Assembly (NCBI RefSeq): GCF_004138295.1
Contig: NZ_SCFM01000012.1
Coordinates: forward strand, 1 to 64,000
DNA length: 64,000 nt
Origin: Ectobacillus funiculus
GTDB taxonomy: Bacteria; Bacillota; Bacilli; Bacillales; Bacillaceae_G
Direction of reading: 5' to 3'
Positions 37,025 to 45,261 of this stretch are shown piece after piece (position 1 is the first letter of the stretch; each line of letters begins with the position of its first letter). The notes beneath the pieces were generated by a model that worked only from the letters and a program-made list of their open reading frames with translations, made no database searches and was not told the origin of the DNA. Position numbers and translations under genes: made by a program.

Positions 37025-37551
37025 TGCAAATTGGAGTAGCTTTTCATTTCCTCTAGTACTTCTGCGAAACGCTCCTTTGACTGAATACGAATTCCCTTCT
37101 CAAGCTGCTGGCGGCGATCCGTCTTCAGCTTCTTCGTATCAATTTGAAAAAAGGATTGAATAACATGTTCACTATTTGGCATACCCTTAAAAATTTGCAA
37201 AATCCCTTCCTTTGAAACACCGAAATAACCGCTTGTTTTTAATAAGGGAGATATATCATTGATCCGCTTTTGTAAAACAATCTCTACATCATCACGATCA
37301 ATAATTTGCCAATCCTTGTATTTACGCAGCACTTGTTCTATCTGCTGCGTTTTCTCTGTAAGCACCTCTTCACTCACTTCTCCATCTAAATATGTACGCT
37401 GCAAAATAACGGTTATGCGCGGCTCTTCATGAGAAGCATCCGGTCGCTTTGGGATTATCGGCTCCATTGGCGCAGCCCATACATTTCCCTCATTTAACAT
37501 AATGAAACAGGCGATCACTATTGTAAATATAGCCTTCATTATGACATCCAT
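37018..37551 (-). CDS. bofC: BofC, forespore regulator of SpoIVB-SpoIVFB signalling
   Basis: 177 residues from ATG at 37551, six bases after AGAGGTG; the frame extends fifteen codons upstream without a site. An N-terminal signal peptide (about 1-27, IFTIVIACFIMLNEGNVWA) points to export into the intermembrane space. The mature part has ITVILQRTYLDGEVSEE and the conserved SGYFGVSKEGILQIFKG. In B. subtilis BofC restrains the SpoIVB protease that triggers pro-sigma-K processing. The spoIVFA and spoIVFB genes at 60331-61990 belong to the same checkpoint. Confidence 0.9.
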   Translation of the reverse strand: MDVIMKAIFTIVIACFIMLNEGNVWAAPMEPIIPKRPDASHEEPRITVILQRTYLDGEVSEEVLTEKTQQIEQVLRKYKDWQIIDRDDVEIVLQKRINDISPLLKTSGYFGVSKEGILQIFKGMPNSEHVIQSFFQIDTKKLKTDRRQQLEKGIRIQSKERFAEVLEEMKSYSNLQD

Positions 37552-37685
37552 ACGAATCACCTCTTTGAAGAGAATCGGGAAATAGCGCAAATACATATGT
37601 ATTTTTGCCGGAATGGGTTATTTTATCCCCCTCTATAGTTATTTTCTCTACACATAAGAAAATGTAAACAAACTCGTACGAAACA

Positions 37686-37785
37686 CACCGTTTTGGTGAA
37701 GACAGAGGCATAGTTGCACCGAGGCCCTTGCTACGTCGAATCCACCTCTGGCTGGAAATTTATACTTTCTTACGGTGGAACAAAG
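37686..37785 (+). repeat. Element A, degenerate copy
   Basis: The first hairpin is lost. CACCGTTTTGGTGAAGACAG replaces the second. GAGGCATAGTTGCACC is joined directly to TTGCTACGTCGAATCC and the tail GGCTGGAAATTTATAC...TTACGGTGG. Confidence 0.7.
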
Positions 37786-37816
37786 AGGAAATGGTAGCTT
37801 TGCCATTCCCTCTTTG
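37781..37816 (-). terminator. Terminator of the CoxA-like lipoprotein gene
   Basis: Arms CAAAGAGGAAATGG and CCATTCCCTCTTTG pair with one mismatch, seven bases past the stop. The 5' end overlaps the last bases of the element A copy. Confidence 0.7.
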
Positions 37817-37822
37817 CCCTCA

Positions 37823-39001
37823 TTAATCCACTACGCGATGATAATCCGTACGAATTGAACGAAATAAATTCGTCATATCACGATTCATTTCGTTTGTCAT
37901 GGCACCATTTTTCATTTTATTGCTCATATTACGCACGCGATCATACATCGTTTTTGTTACTGTCACATGAATGGTGCGTCCCTTTGCATAGGGTTCAGCA
38001 ACGCGCCGCACATCGTTTTCTATTGTTCCTGTTGCTGCGCCATTACGCGGTTTAATCGCAACCAGAATATCATCTCCATATGTGACAGCTGCAACGCGAT
38101 CTACATCACGCAAACCCTTCACGCGATTTTGAATCTTTTCCGCCGCAGCGCCTCCTCCATCAACATTGTAATCACTGATCGTCATATTGCGTGTTGGGTA
38201 CCCATCATTTGTTAGATGTCCGTGATAGTTACGGGAACCGTAGTAGTTGTAGTTAGGGCCTTTATCCCCAAGCTGTTTCATTTTTTGATTCACTTTAGAA
38301 TATTTTACATTCCCGTAATCATCTGTTTTCGTTCCGCGATTTGTGACACGATTTGCATCATACGCTCGGTTATATTCCGTCATATCTGGATTGCTATAAC
38401 GATTTGTGACGCGGTTCATATTGTAATCACGTGTTCCTGTCCCACCATCAATCTGACCGGAACGTGTCATGTCAATGTTAGTAACACCAGAACCGTTAGT
38501 TCTACCTACTCCAGCACCTGTACCGGTCATGCCGACTCCCGTGCCTGTTGCCCCAGCACCTGAGCGCGTTGTCCCAACATTTGTCATGCCAGCACCAGGA
38601 TATGTGCCTGTACCAGTTATACCTGTCTGTTCCCTATTACGATTCGACTCGTTCGTTCCCGTTTTTCTGAGGTGATTTGTAATATCGTTATCGCCAATAC
38701 CTGTAAGCTGGTTTCTTACATGTCTGCGCATTGCTGTCCCATCAGCCGTACCATCTGGGGTACCAGTCGCCTTGTTATAATAACCTACTCGGCTAGCATC
38801 CCAAGGATTAGCTCCTGGTATTACATCATTACCGTACACATTGCGGTTTGCTTCATTACGATATGTTACATTACGGTATTCACGTGTCGACATTTTATGT
38901 GCATTACGATTTTCCATAGCTGTGTCTTTATCAGTATTACAAGCAGTTAAAGCACCAACGACGAACAACGATGTTGTCAGCAGCTTCCATTTGTTGTTCA
39001 A
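37823..39001 (-). CDS. coxA: YhcN/YlaJ-family spore lipoprotein, CoxA-like
   Basis: 392 residues from TTG at 39001, after GAGGGGGTC. The lipoprotein signal ends in the lipobox LTAC with the acylated cysteine at 21. An N-terminal basic, Asn/Arg/Tyr-rich region is followed by a low-complexity Gly-Thr stretch (about 125-190, many GTG and TNV repeats). The C-terminal YhcN/YlaJ domain (about 280-370) has DVDRVAAVTYGDDILVAI. In B. subtilis coxA (cortex-associated) lies next to safA, the same neighbourhood as here. It is expected in spore membrane or cortex. The Gly-Thr region looks like an expanded repeat. Confidence 0.82.
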   Translation of the reverse strand: MNNKWKLLTTSLFVVGALTACNTDKDTAMENRNAHKMSTREYRNVTYRNEANRNVYGNDVIPGANPWDASRVGYYNKATGTPDGTADGTAMRRHVRNQLTGIGDNDITNHLRKTGTNESNRNREQTGITGTGTYPGAGMTNVGTTRSGAGATGTGVGMTGTGAGVGRTNGSGVTNIDMTRSGQIDGGTGTRDYNMNRVTNRYSNPDMTEYNRAYDANRVTNRGTKTDDYGNVKYSKVNQKMKQLGDKGPNYNYYGSRNYHGHLTNDGYPTRNMTISDYNVDGGGAAAEKIQNRVKGLRDVDRVAAVTYGDDILVAIKPRNGAATGTIENDVRRVAEPYAKGRTIHVTVTKTMYDRVRNMSNKMKNGAMTNEMNRDMTNLFRSIRTDYHRVVD

Positions 39002-39007
39002 TACAAA

Positions 39008-39070
39008 GACCCCCTCTGCTAAGTGAACATCAATACGATGCTCGTTCTTATCATGACAAGCAGAGGGGGT
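39008..39070 (-). promoter_or_regulatory. Long hairpin joining the nadE end to the coxA ribosome site
   Basis: ACCCCCTCTGCT (39008-39019) and AGCAGAGGGGGT (39058-39069) are exact complements around a 38-nt loop. On the minus strand the second arm contains the GAGGGGGTC ribosome site of coxA, six bases before its TTG start. The structure could end nadE transcripts and mask coxA translation on read-through RNA. Confidence 0.6.
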
Positions 39071-39092
39071 TTTTAAACTGTAATTATTTAAC

Positions 39093-39833
39093 TTAGAACT
39101 TTGGAGGAGCTGCTGCTAAATGACGTTTATGCTCGGAACGTGCATGCAGTCTTTCAATAACTGCACGATCTTGCTCAGGGACTTCTTCGCCCTTTAGGTA
39201 CTTGTCAATCATATTATACGTAGTACCCATTTCATTTTCATCGGTTTGCCCTTCCCAAAGACCAGCTGTCGGTGCTTTATGTATCACTTCATCCGGTACT
39301 CCGAGCAGGCGAGCCATTTCGCCCACCTCTCCCTTGGTAAAGTGTACAAGCGGCACAAGATCAACACCGCCATCGCCGTATTTTGTGAAATAGCCTGTAT
39401 GCCATTCTGCCGCATTGTCCGTTCCAACAACTAGATAGTTGAAATTATTCGCAACCGCATATAAAGTAGTCATACGCAAGCGTGCTCTCGTATTGCCGTC
39501 TCCAAGACGAGCTTTCTCCTCATTCCATTCACCTGTTGCCTGAAGCTGCTTTTCAACTTCACCAAACAATGCTTGATGTGTTTCTGTCAAGTTGATTACA
39601 TAATGATCAATCCCAGAGCTTTCTACAACGCGTAACGCATCTTCCTGATCCTTTGGATTGCTTTTGCAAGGCATAATTAAGCCGAGGGATTGGTCTGGGA
39701 ACGCACGTTTAATTAAGTGCGTTACAACAGCTGAATCGATTCCTCCGCTAATACCGACAATCGCACCGTTTGCATTTGCTTCCTTTACCTTTTGTTGGAG
39801 CCATTCCACTAGCTTCGCAATTTGATTTTCCAT
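39093..39833 (-). CDS. nadE: NH3-dependent NAD synthetase
   Basis: 246 residues. The ATP pyrophosphatase P-loop is AIVGISGGIDSAVVTHL (about 24-40). TDNAAEWHTGYFTKYGDGGVDL (about 141-162) is the deamido-NAD and Mg site, and KAPTAGLWEGQTDENEMG closes the active site. It makes NAD from nicotinate adenine dinucleotide with ammonia. It is shorter than B. subtilis NadE (about 270) and closer in length to the compact bacterial/archaeal type. It lies near nadBCA but is a separate transcription unit. Confidence 0.94.
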   Translation of the reverse strand: MENQIAKLVEWLQQKVKEANANGAIVGISGGIDSAVVTHLIKRAFPDQSLGLIMPCKSNPKDQEDALRVVESSGIDHYVINLTETHQALFGEVEKQLQATGEWNEEKARLGDGNTRARLRMTTLYAVANNFNYLVVGTDNAAEWHTGYFTKYGDGGVDLVPLVHFTKGEVGEMARLLGVPDEVIHKAPTAGLWEGQTDENEMGTTYNMIDKYLKGEEVPEQDRAVIERLHARSEHKRHLAAAPPKF

Positions 39834-39870
39834 TTCCTGTTACCCCTTTTCTTAGACTGGTTACCTGTAG

Positions 39871-40848
39871 TTATGTTATCACATTATATAATTTCTCAAC
39901 AAATGCGAAGCGTAATTCATAGTTATTTTTCGTAAATAAAATAAGCTGTCGGCGGAATTTCTCCTGTAAGAAGGACGGAAGCTCTAAAAAATAATCCCAT
40001 TCCCTCATAATATCGCCTGGAAATATAAGAGCTAATAGAAAGGCTCTATTAAAAAGAAAGGGGTAAAGTTCCTTATATCGGGTCAATGCCGCAAATGACC
40101 AATTCAGAAAAGGAAGAATGCCATAGCAATATTTCACATAATCATACAAAATAGGCCCAAAGCTGACACAGTCAAAATCGATGAGATACGTATGCTCTCC
40201 TCTAACAAAGTTATGCTCAATAACATCACCATGAATAAACCCATATGGCTGCGAAGACCAGTCAAAAGAATTTAACCCAGCTAAAGAGAACTCTGCCCAG
40301 CGGAGCAACTCACTTGTTATCTCACTGCCAATACAAGCTGAAATCAATGACGTATAGCGCTGAAACTTAAGTATGCGCATCTGCCATTTTGCATTCCATT
40401 CAAGAAACGGCACTTGCGACAACAATTGGTTCGGCAGTTTAGCAGCGTAGCAATGATATTCATCAAGCGCTGCAGCGGCTTGCCGTCTGTTCTGTTCCTC
40501 ATCAAAACGAAACACCCCTATATGCTGGATATATTGAAATAACAGCCAATACTTACCGTAAAAACAGCCATACTGTAGTCCGGACGGAAATGACCGTATA
40601 TAAGAGGTAAGCCGGAAACCAGTTTGCTGCAGATGCTGCAGAAATATCATTTGCTTCCTTGCTTGTTCATACGTGCTGTACCCTTTCAATATATAAGATT
40701 CCACCTCACATCGAATCAAAAACACCGTCGGCCGCAACTGTACAATATACCGTACGCTTATCCCATGCCCCGTCAAGAAGAAAAAAAGGCGATCTGTTAA
40801 TGCATCGCCTTTTTCCAGTTGGTGCTTATTCCGTTTCATCTTCATCAT
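39871..40848 (-). CDS. CotS/YsxE/YutH-type spore coat kinase-like protein
   Basis: About 325 residues if it starts at ATG 40848 inside the 3' end of safA (ATGATGAAGATG; three candidate starts within four codons). This is an aminoglycoside-phosphotransferase fold. SYILKGYSTYEQARKQM carries the ATP-binding lysine, GFIHGDVIEHNFVRG has the Brenner-type HGD...N catalytic loop and YLIDFDCVSFGPILYDYVKY has the metal-binding DFD. CotS-family proteins sit in the spore coat or phosphorylate coat proteins (CotH-independent group). The overlap with safA suggests translational coupling, so it may act with or on SafA. The exact member of the family is unclear. Confidence 0.78.
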   Translation of the reverse strand: MMKMKRNKHQLEKGDALTDRLFFFLTGHGISVRYIVQLRPTVFLIRCEVESYILKGYSTYEQARKQMIFLQHLQQTGFRLTSYIRSFPSGLQYGCFYGKYWLLFQYIQHIGVFRFDEEQNRRQAAAALDEYHCYAAKLPNQLLSQVPFLEWNAKWQMRILKFQRYTSLISACIGSEITSELLRWAEFSLAGLNSFDWSSQPYGFIHGDVIEHNFVRGEHTYLIDFDCVSFGPILYDYVKYCYGILPFLNWSFAALTRYKELYPFLFNRAFLLALIFPGDIMREWDYFLELPSFLQEKFRRQLILFTKNNYELRFAFVEKLYNVIT

Positions 40849-43750
40849 CAATGTCCGGTGTACCAAACATAGATGTTTGTTCAGGACGATAATAAGGCAT
40901 ACCCGGCTGCGGCGCATACGGTGTATACGGCGTTGGCTGATAATATGGCACTTGCGGATAAGACGGATAATACGGAGCTCCATACGGTCCTCCTGGCTGC
41001 GGTGCATATGGATAGGATGGCTGCGGATCACTGCAGCCGCAATCCTCTTGCGGAGCATAAGGACTCAGAGCTGGCGGCATATTCGGATCGTAAGCAGGAC
41101 TCATTGCGGCTGCATTTGAATCATATGACGGCATTTGTAAAGAAGACGACTCATAAGGAGCATGGTGATAGGGCTGCATGAAAGCAGATGATTCAGGCTG
41201 CGTATAAGCTCCTTGCACATATCCAGGATTCATAGGCGGATATGGCGACTGATATGGCATTCCTCCATAATATGGAGGCTGCGGCTGATATGCTGGTACG
41301 TATTGTGGATATGGCGGATATGGTATATATTGCGGCGGCTGGACATAAGTTGGCATTGGCATCGCCCCATACGGATTCATTTCGTACGCTGGTGAAACAA
41401 CTGGAGCAGCGTACGGATCGTATGACGGCATATAAGGCTGACTCGGCATCGCTGCCATATGATCTGGTGCTGCATTCCCGTATGGCATACTCGCTGAAGG
41501 AGATACCATCCCCGGATTCGATAAATGCGGCATGTCTCCTAATGGTGACACCATTCCTGGATTTGACGCGTTTGGCATGGCTCCTAATGGTGACACCATT
41601 CCTGGATTTGACATGTTTGGCATGTCTCCTAATGGTGATACCATTCCTGGATTTGACATGTTTGGCATGTCTCCTAACGGTGATACCATTCCTGGATTTG
41701 GCATGGCTCCTAATGGCGACACCATTCCTGGATTTGGTGCAGGCATTGCACCCATGCCCGGCATACCTGTCATTTGAGGCATAAAGCCCGTTAATGGCAG
41801 CGTTGGGAAGGCTCCAGCACCTTTATCCGCAGCAGGAAGAATCGGATTTGGCATTTCTGCCTGCACAGGACTGAGGCCTGGAATACTTATCGCTTGAGAA
41901 GGTGCTGCCGTTTTTCCTTTATCCGCAACAGGAAAAATCGGATTTGGTATTTCTGCCTGCACGGGACTGAGGCCTGGAATACTTATAGTTTGAGAAGGTG
42001 CTGCCGTTTTTCCTTTATCCGCAACAGGAAGAATCGGATTTGGCATTTCTGCCTGCACGGGACTGAGGCCCGGTATACTTATCGCTTGAGAAGGTGTTGC
42101 CGTTTTTCCTTTATTAGCAATAGGAGGGACGGGCACATTCACATTCTCCTTCTGTGCTACCGGTGCTGTAAAGCTTGGCAGCGGTACTGTAGGTATTGGA
42201 TTAGCTTTTGCTTTGTCGGCAGCAGGATTCACGTTCGTTTTTCCTGCAGCTGGGGATACAGCCATATTTACATTTGCTTTTTCAGCATTAGGAGCAGTGA
42301 ATTGGAGGCCCTCATTTCCTTTGTTTGCTATCGGCGAAACAGCTTCTGTATTAGATTTGCCTGCCCCAGGAACAATGATTGGCTTTTCCGCCTTTTTCTC
42401 TGCTCCTCCGACCTTGAATTCATTAGCGACATGAAAATTCTTCGTTGGCGGCTGCGGCGGCTGCGGTAAAATGTTGATTGAAAATTTTGTTGTTTCTTTT
42501 TGCGGAGCGGCTGTTTTTGTAATTGGTGCCTCTTTTTGAATTGGCTTTTCCTTTTGAATTGGCGCCTCTTTTTGAATCGATATTTGCTTTTGAATCGGCG
42601 CTTCCTTTTGAATCGGCACTTCTTTTTGGATCGGTATCTCTTTTTGAATCGGTATCTCTTTTTGAATCGGCACTTCTTTTTGGATCGGTATCTCTTTTTG
42701 AATCGGTATCTCTTTTTGAATCGGTATCTCTTTTTGAATCGGTATCTCTTTTTGAATCGGTATCTCTTTTTGAATCGGTATCTCTTTTTGAATCGGTATC
42801 TCTTTTTGAATCGGTATCTCTTTTTGAATCGGTATCTCTTTTTGAATCGGTATCTCTTTTTGAATCGGTATCTCTTTTTGAATCGGTATCTCTTTTTGAA
42901 TCGGTATCTCTTTTTGAATCGGTATCTCTTTTTGAATCGGTATCTCTTTTTGAATCGGTATCTCTTTTTGAATCGGTATCTCTTTTTGAATCGGTATCTC
43001 TTTTTGAATCGGTATCTCTTTTTGAATCGGTATCTCTTTTTGAATCGGTATCTCTTTTTGAATCGGTATCTCTTTTTGAATCGGTATCTCTTTTTGAATC
43101 GGTATCTCTTTTTGAATCGGTATCTCTTTTTGAATCGGTATCTCTTTTTGAATCGGTATCTCTTTTTGAATCGGTATCTCTTTTTGAATCGGTATCTCTT
43201 TTTGAATCGGTATCTCTTTTTGAATCGGTATCTCTTTTTGAATCGGTATCTCTTTTTGAATCGGTATCTCTTTTTGAATCGGTATCTCTTTTTGAATCGG
43301 TGTTTCCTTCTGAATCGGTATCTCTTTTTGAATCGGTGTTTCCTTCTGAATCGGCGTCTCTTTTGGAATTGGCATTTCCTTTTGCTTCATTATAGGCAAC
43401 GGATATTCCTTTTGCTGCTGCACCATTTCCTGCTGCATCGCAGGCTGCTGGGTAGCTGGAGCAGCTCCTGGTAGAGCCTCTTCTTCCTCTTCGATCGAGA
43501 GCGTCTTAATTTCTGAAGCAGGCTGCTTCATTTGTACCTCTTTGACATACTCTTTCGGCGACACGGCCCCTGCTCCGGGATTTTTCTTAGCTGCCGTGCT
43601 GGCGGATGGTATCTTTATCTTCATGCCCGGCATAATTAACTCGGGGTTACTCAGCTGTGCATTCGCGCTTTTTAATGCGTTAAGCTCCACTCCATACTTA
43701 TTTGCAATTTTATACAAAGTGTCCCCTTTTTGTACAATATGAATTTTCAC
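40826..43750 (-). CDS. safA: SafA-like spore coat morphogenetic protein with very large repeat region
   Basis: 974 residues from GTG at 43750 (start VKIHIVQKGDTLYKIANKYG), eight bases after GGAGG. The N-terminal LysM domain (about 1-47, ending PGMKIKIP) binds cortex peptidoglycan. After a short linker, 47 consecutive hexapeptides of the form xPIQKE follow (about 126-407). Then come three 31-residue repeats with ISIPGLSPVQAEMPNPI, about six copies of NPGMVSPLG-type 15-mers, and a Pro/Tyr/Gln-rich tail with CGCSDPQ. B. subtilis SafA has 387 residues, so this is about 2.5 times longer, mostly by repeat growth. SafA directs inner coat assembly at the cortex-coat border. It lies next to nadA as in B. 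subtilis. Confidence 0.9.
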   Translation of the reverse strand: MKIHIVQKGDTLYKIANKYGVELNALKSANAQLSNPELIMPGMKIKIPSASTAAKKNPGAGAVSPKEYVKEVQMKQPASEIKTLSIEEEEEALPGAAPATQQPAMQQEMVQQQKEYPLPIMKQKEMPIPKETPIQKETPIQKEIPIQKETPIQKEIPIQKEIPIQKEIPIQKEIPIQKEIPIQKEIPIQKEIPIQKEIPIQKEIPIQKEIPIQKEIPIQKEIPIQKEIPIQKEIPIQKEIPIQKEIPIQKEIPIQKEIPIQKEIPIQKEIPIQKEIPIQKEIPIQKEIPIQKEIPIQKEIPIQKEIPIQKEIPIQKEIPIQKEIPIQKEIPIQKEIPIQKEIPIQKEIPIQKEIPIQKEVPIQKEIPIQKEIPIQKEVPIQKEAPIQKQISIQKEAPIQKEKPIQKEAPITKTAAPQKETTKFSINILPQPPQPPTKNFHVANEFKVGGAEKKAEKPIIVPGAGKSNTEAVSPIANKGNEGLQFTAPNAEKANVNMAVSPAAGKTNVNPAADKAKANPIPTVPLPSFTAPVAQKENVNVPVPPIANKGKTATPSQAISIPGLSPVQAEMPNPILPVADKGKTAAPSQTISIPGLSPVQAEIPNPIFPVADKGKTAAPSQAISIPGLSPVQAEMPNPILPAADKGAGAFPTLPLTGFMPQMTGMPGMGAMPAPNPGMVSPLGAMPNPGMVSPLGDMPNMSNPGMVSPLGDMPNMSNPGMVSPLGAMPNASNPGMVSPLGDMPHLSNPGMVSPSASMPYGNAAPDHMAAMPSQPYMPSYDPYAAPVVSPAYEMNPYGAMPMPTYVQPPQYIPYPPYPQYVPAYQPQPPYYGGMPYQSPYPPMNPGYVQGAYTQPESSAFMQPYHHAPYESSSLQMPSYDSNAAAMSPAYDPNMPPALSPYAPQEDCGCSDPQPSYPYAPQPGGPYGAPYYPSYPQVPYYQPTPYTPYAPQPGMPYYRPEQTSMFGTPDIDDEDETE
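41525..41740 (-). repeat. 45-bp-type tandem repeats in safA
   Basis: About six units encode NPGMVSPLG[A/D]MPN with an optional S, marked on the plus strand by GGTGACACCATTCCTGG. Unit length varies by a codon or more. Confidence 0.8.
41825..42115 (-). repeat. Three 93-bp direct repeats in safA
   Basis: Three near-identical units encode ISIPGLSPVQAE[M/I]PNP with a following PVADKGKTAAPSQ segment; differences are mostly single bases. Confidence 0.85.
42530..43375 (-). repeat. Array of 47 eighteen-base repeats in safA
   Basis: The span is exactly 846 bp, or 47 units of 18 bp, encoding MPIPKE, TPIQKE and then mainly IPIQKE. More than thirty successive units are the same 18-mer (plus strand GGTATCTCTTTTTGAATC). 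Variants (GCACTTC, GTGTTTC) cluster at the two ends, the pattern left by expansion from the middle. Confidence 0.97.
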
Positions 43751-43935
43751 CTTTTCCCCCTCCTGTATAACATCTCTATAATTAGTAATGTAAGTTTGAG
43801 TGCCATGTGACTTCATCACAATCTATGCGCTAGAAAAGGACTTTATGTACAAAATTTATGGGCAACCCTGTGTAAAACATAGAAGCTTATAGAGGCTCTT
43901 ACCTATCAATACACAATGCCCAAAAAGATTTATTT

Positions 43936-44077
43936 TAAAGAAACTCGCCGATTGGCGAGCTCTGCCTTTGGGCGAAGACAGAGGCGTAGCCCTACTTATA
44001 CTGTATTCCTAAAATCTCCGGCTACGTCGAAGACGCTTCTCGCTGGAATTTTATACTTTCTTCAACTGCAAGTATAA
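43936..44077 (+). repeat. Element A, full copy
   Basis: TAAAGAAACTCGCCGATTGG, CTTTGGGCGAAGACAGAGG, then the foldback tail with arms TAAAATCTCCGG and GCTGGAATTTTATAC. It lies between the nadA stop and the safA leader. The rest of 43751-44125 shows no gene; a CATAGATT preceded by ACATAAA near 43830-43860 (minus strand) is a weak sigma-E-like pair for safA. Confidence 0.85.
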
Positions 44078-44125
44078 AAAAAGAAACAAAGAGAGATCTC
44101 CTTGCTTCTTCCTAGCCTCATTCTA

Positions 44126-45235
44126 TTATGCCAAAGCGAGCATGCGATTTAATGCAAGCAATGCGTCCTTTGCAACTTCCTTATCTACTTCAATCACGTT
44201 CACTACTTCGCCCTGCTCCAATGACTCTAATGTCCAGAGCAGATGCGGTAAATCAATGCGATTCATCGTTAAGCACGGACACATATACGGATTTACCGAT
44301 ACAATGTGCTTATCTGGATGCTGTGCAATAATGCGTTGCACGAGATTCATTTCCGTTCCAATTGCCCATTCACTTCCTGCCGGTGCTTGTTCAATCGTAT
44401 CAATGATATATTTTGTAGATCCCGCATAATCGGAAACTGCAACAACTTCACGGCAGCACTCTGGATGTACGATTACATTCATATTCGGGTAGTTCTTTCT
44501 TATATTTTCTACATTTTTCACTGTGAAGTTTTGGTGAACGGAGCAATGTCCTTTCCATAGAATGACCTTAATATCTTCTAAATTGCCTTCATACTCAAGC
44601 TGATCTGTTTGCGGATCCCAAACTGCCATGTGCTCAAGAGGCACACCTAGGTCATACGCTGTATTTCTGCCTAAATGCTGATCCGGTAAAAACAGAATGC
44701 GTTCTTTTTGGGTAAATGCCCATGCTACCATTTGCTTTGCATTTGATGATGTAACAGTTGCCCCGCCATTTCGGCCGCAAAATGCCTTAATTGCAGCTGT
44801 AGAGTTTACGTAAGTGAGCGGTAAAATTGTATCCCCAAATAACTCGTGCAGCTTCGGCCACGCACGTTCCGTCTGCTCAATGTCCGCCATATCTGCCATG
44901 GAACAGCCAGCACGCATATCCGGTAAAATAACAACCTGTTCATCAGTCGTCAAAATGTCTGCTGTTTCCGCCATAAAGTGCACACCGCAAAATACAATAT
45001 ATTTTGCTTTCGTATTTTTTGCTGCTACCTGTGCAAGCTGTAAAGAATCTCCTGTTGAATCAGAGAATTTTACAACTTCATCCTTTTGATAATGGTGTCC
45101 GGGAAGGAATAATTCCTCGCCAAACTTTTCTTTAATTTCACGAACGCGTTTCTCCATTTCTTCTACAGACATGTTCGCATATCGTTCTGGAAGTGCTACT
45201 TGACCATGTTGTTCTACCATTTCTAAAATGCTCAT
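44126..45235 (-). CDS. nadA: Quinolinate synthase
   Basis: 369 residues from ATG at 45235, preceded by [30 protein letters not shown] is at the start of domain 1, and [14 protein letters not shown] carries the first cluster cysteine. HPECCREVV and [18 protein letters not shown] carry later cysteines, so the 4Fe-4S ligands are present. It condenses iminoaspartate with dihydroxyacetone phosphate to quinolinate. It is the last gene of nadB-nadC-nadA, nine bases upstream of which nadC ends if the longer frame is counted. In B. subtilis this cluster is repressed by NiaR (YrxA). Confidence 0.96.
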   Translation of the reverse strand: MSILEMVEQHGQVALPERYANMSVEEMEKRVREIKEKFGEELFLPGHHYQKDEVVKFSDSTGDSLQLAQVAAKNTKAKYIVFCGVHFMAETADILTTDEQVVILPDMRAGCSMADMADIEQTERAWPKLHELFGDTILPLTYVNSTAAIKAFCGRNGGATVTSSNAKQMVAWAFTQKERILFLPDQHLGRNTAYDLGVPLEHMAVWDPQTDQLEYEGNLEDIKVILWKGHCSVHQNFTVKNVENIRKNYPNMNVIVHPECCREVVAVSDYAGSTKYIIDTIEQAPAGSEWAIGTEMNLVQRIIAQHPDKHIVSVNPYMCPCLTMNRIDLPHLLWTLESLEQGEVVNVIEVDKEVAKDALLALNRMLALA

Positions 45236-45261
45236 GCTTTTTCCCCCCAACATTCTTTATG

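Noticed and set aside
42530-43375. CRISPR-like array
   Set aside because: Units are contiguous 18-mers without spacers and lie in frame inside safA.
42500-43474. Long plus-strand open frames opposite safA (repeating NRYLFL and FESVSL)
   Set aside because: The 18-bp unit is a multiple of three with no stop in these frames, so they stay open on the other strand as a by-product of the repeat. They have no ribosome site and no family resemblance.
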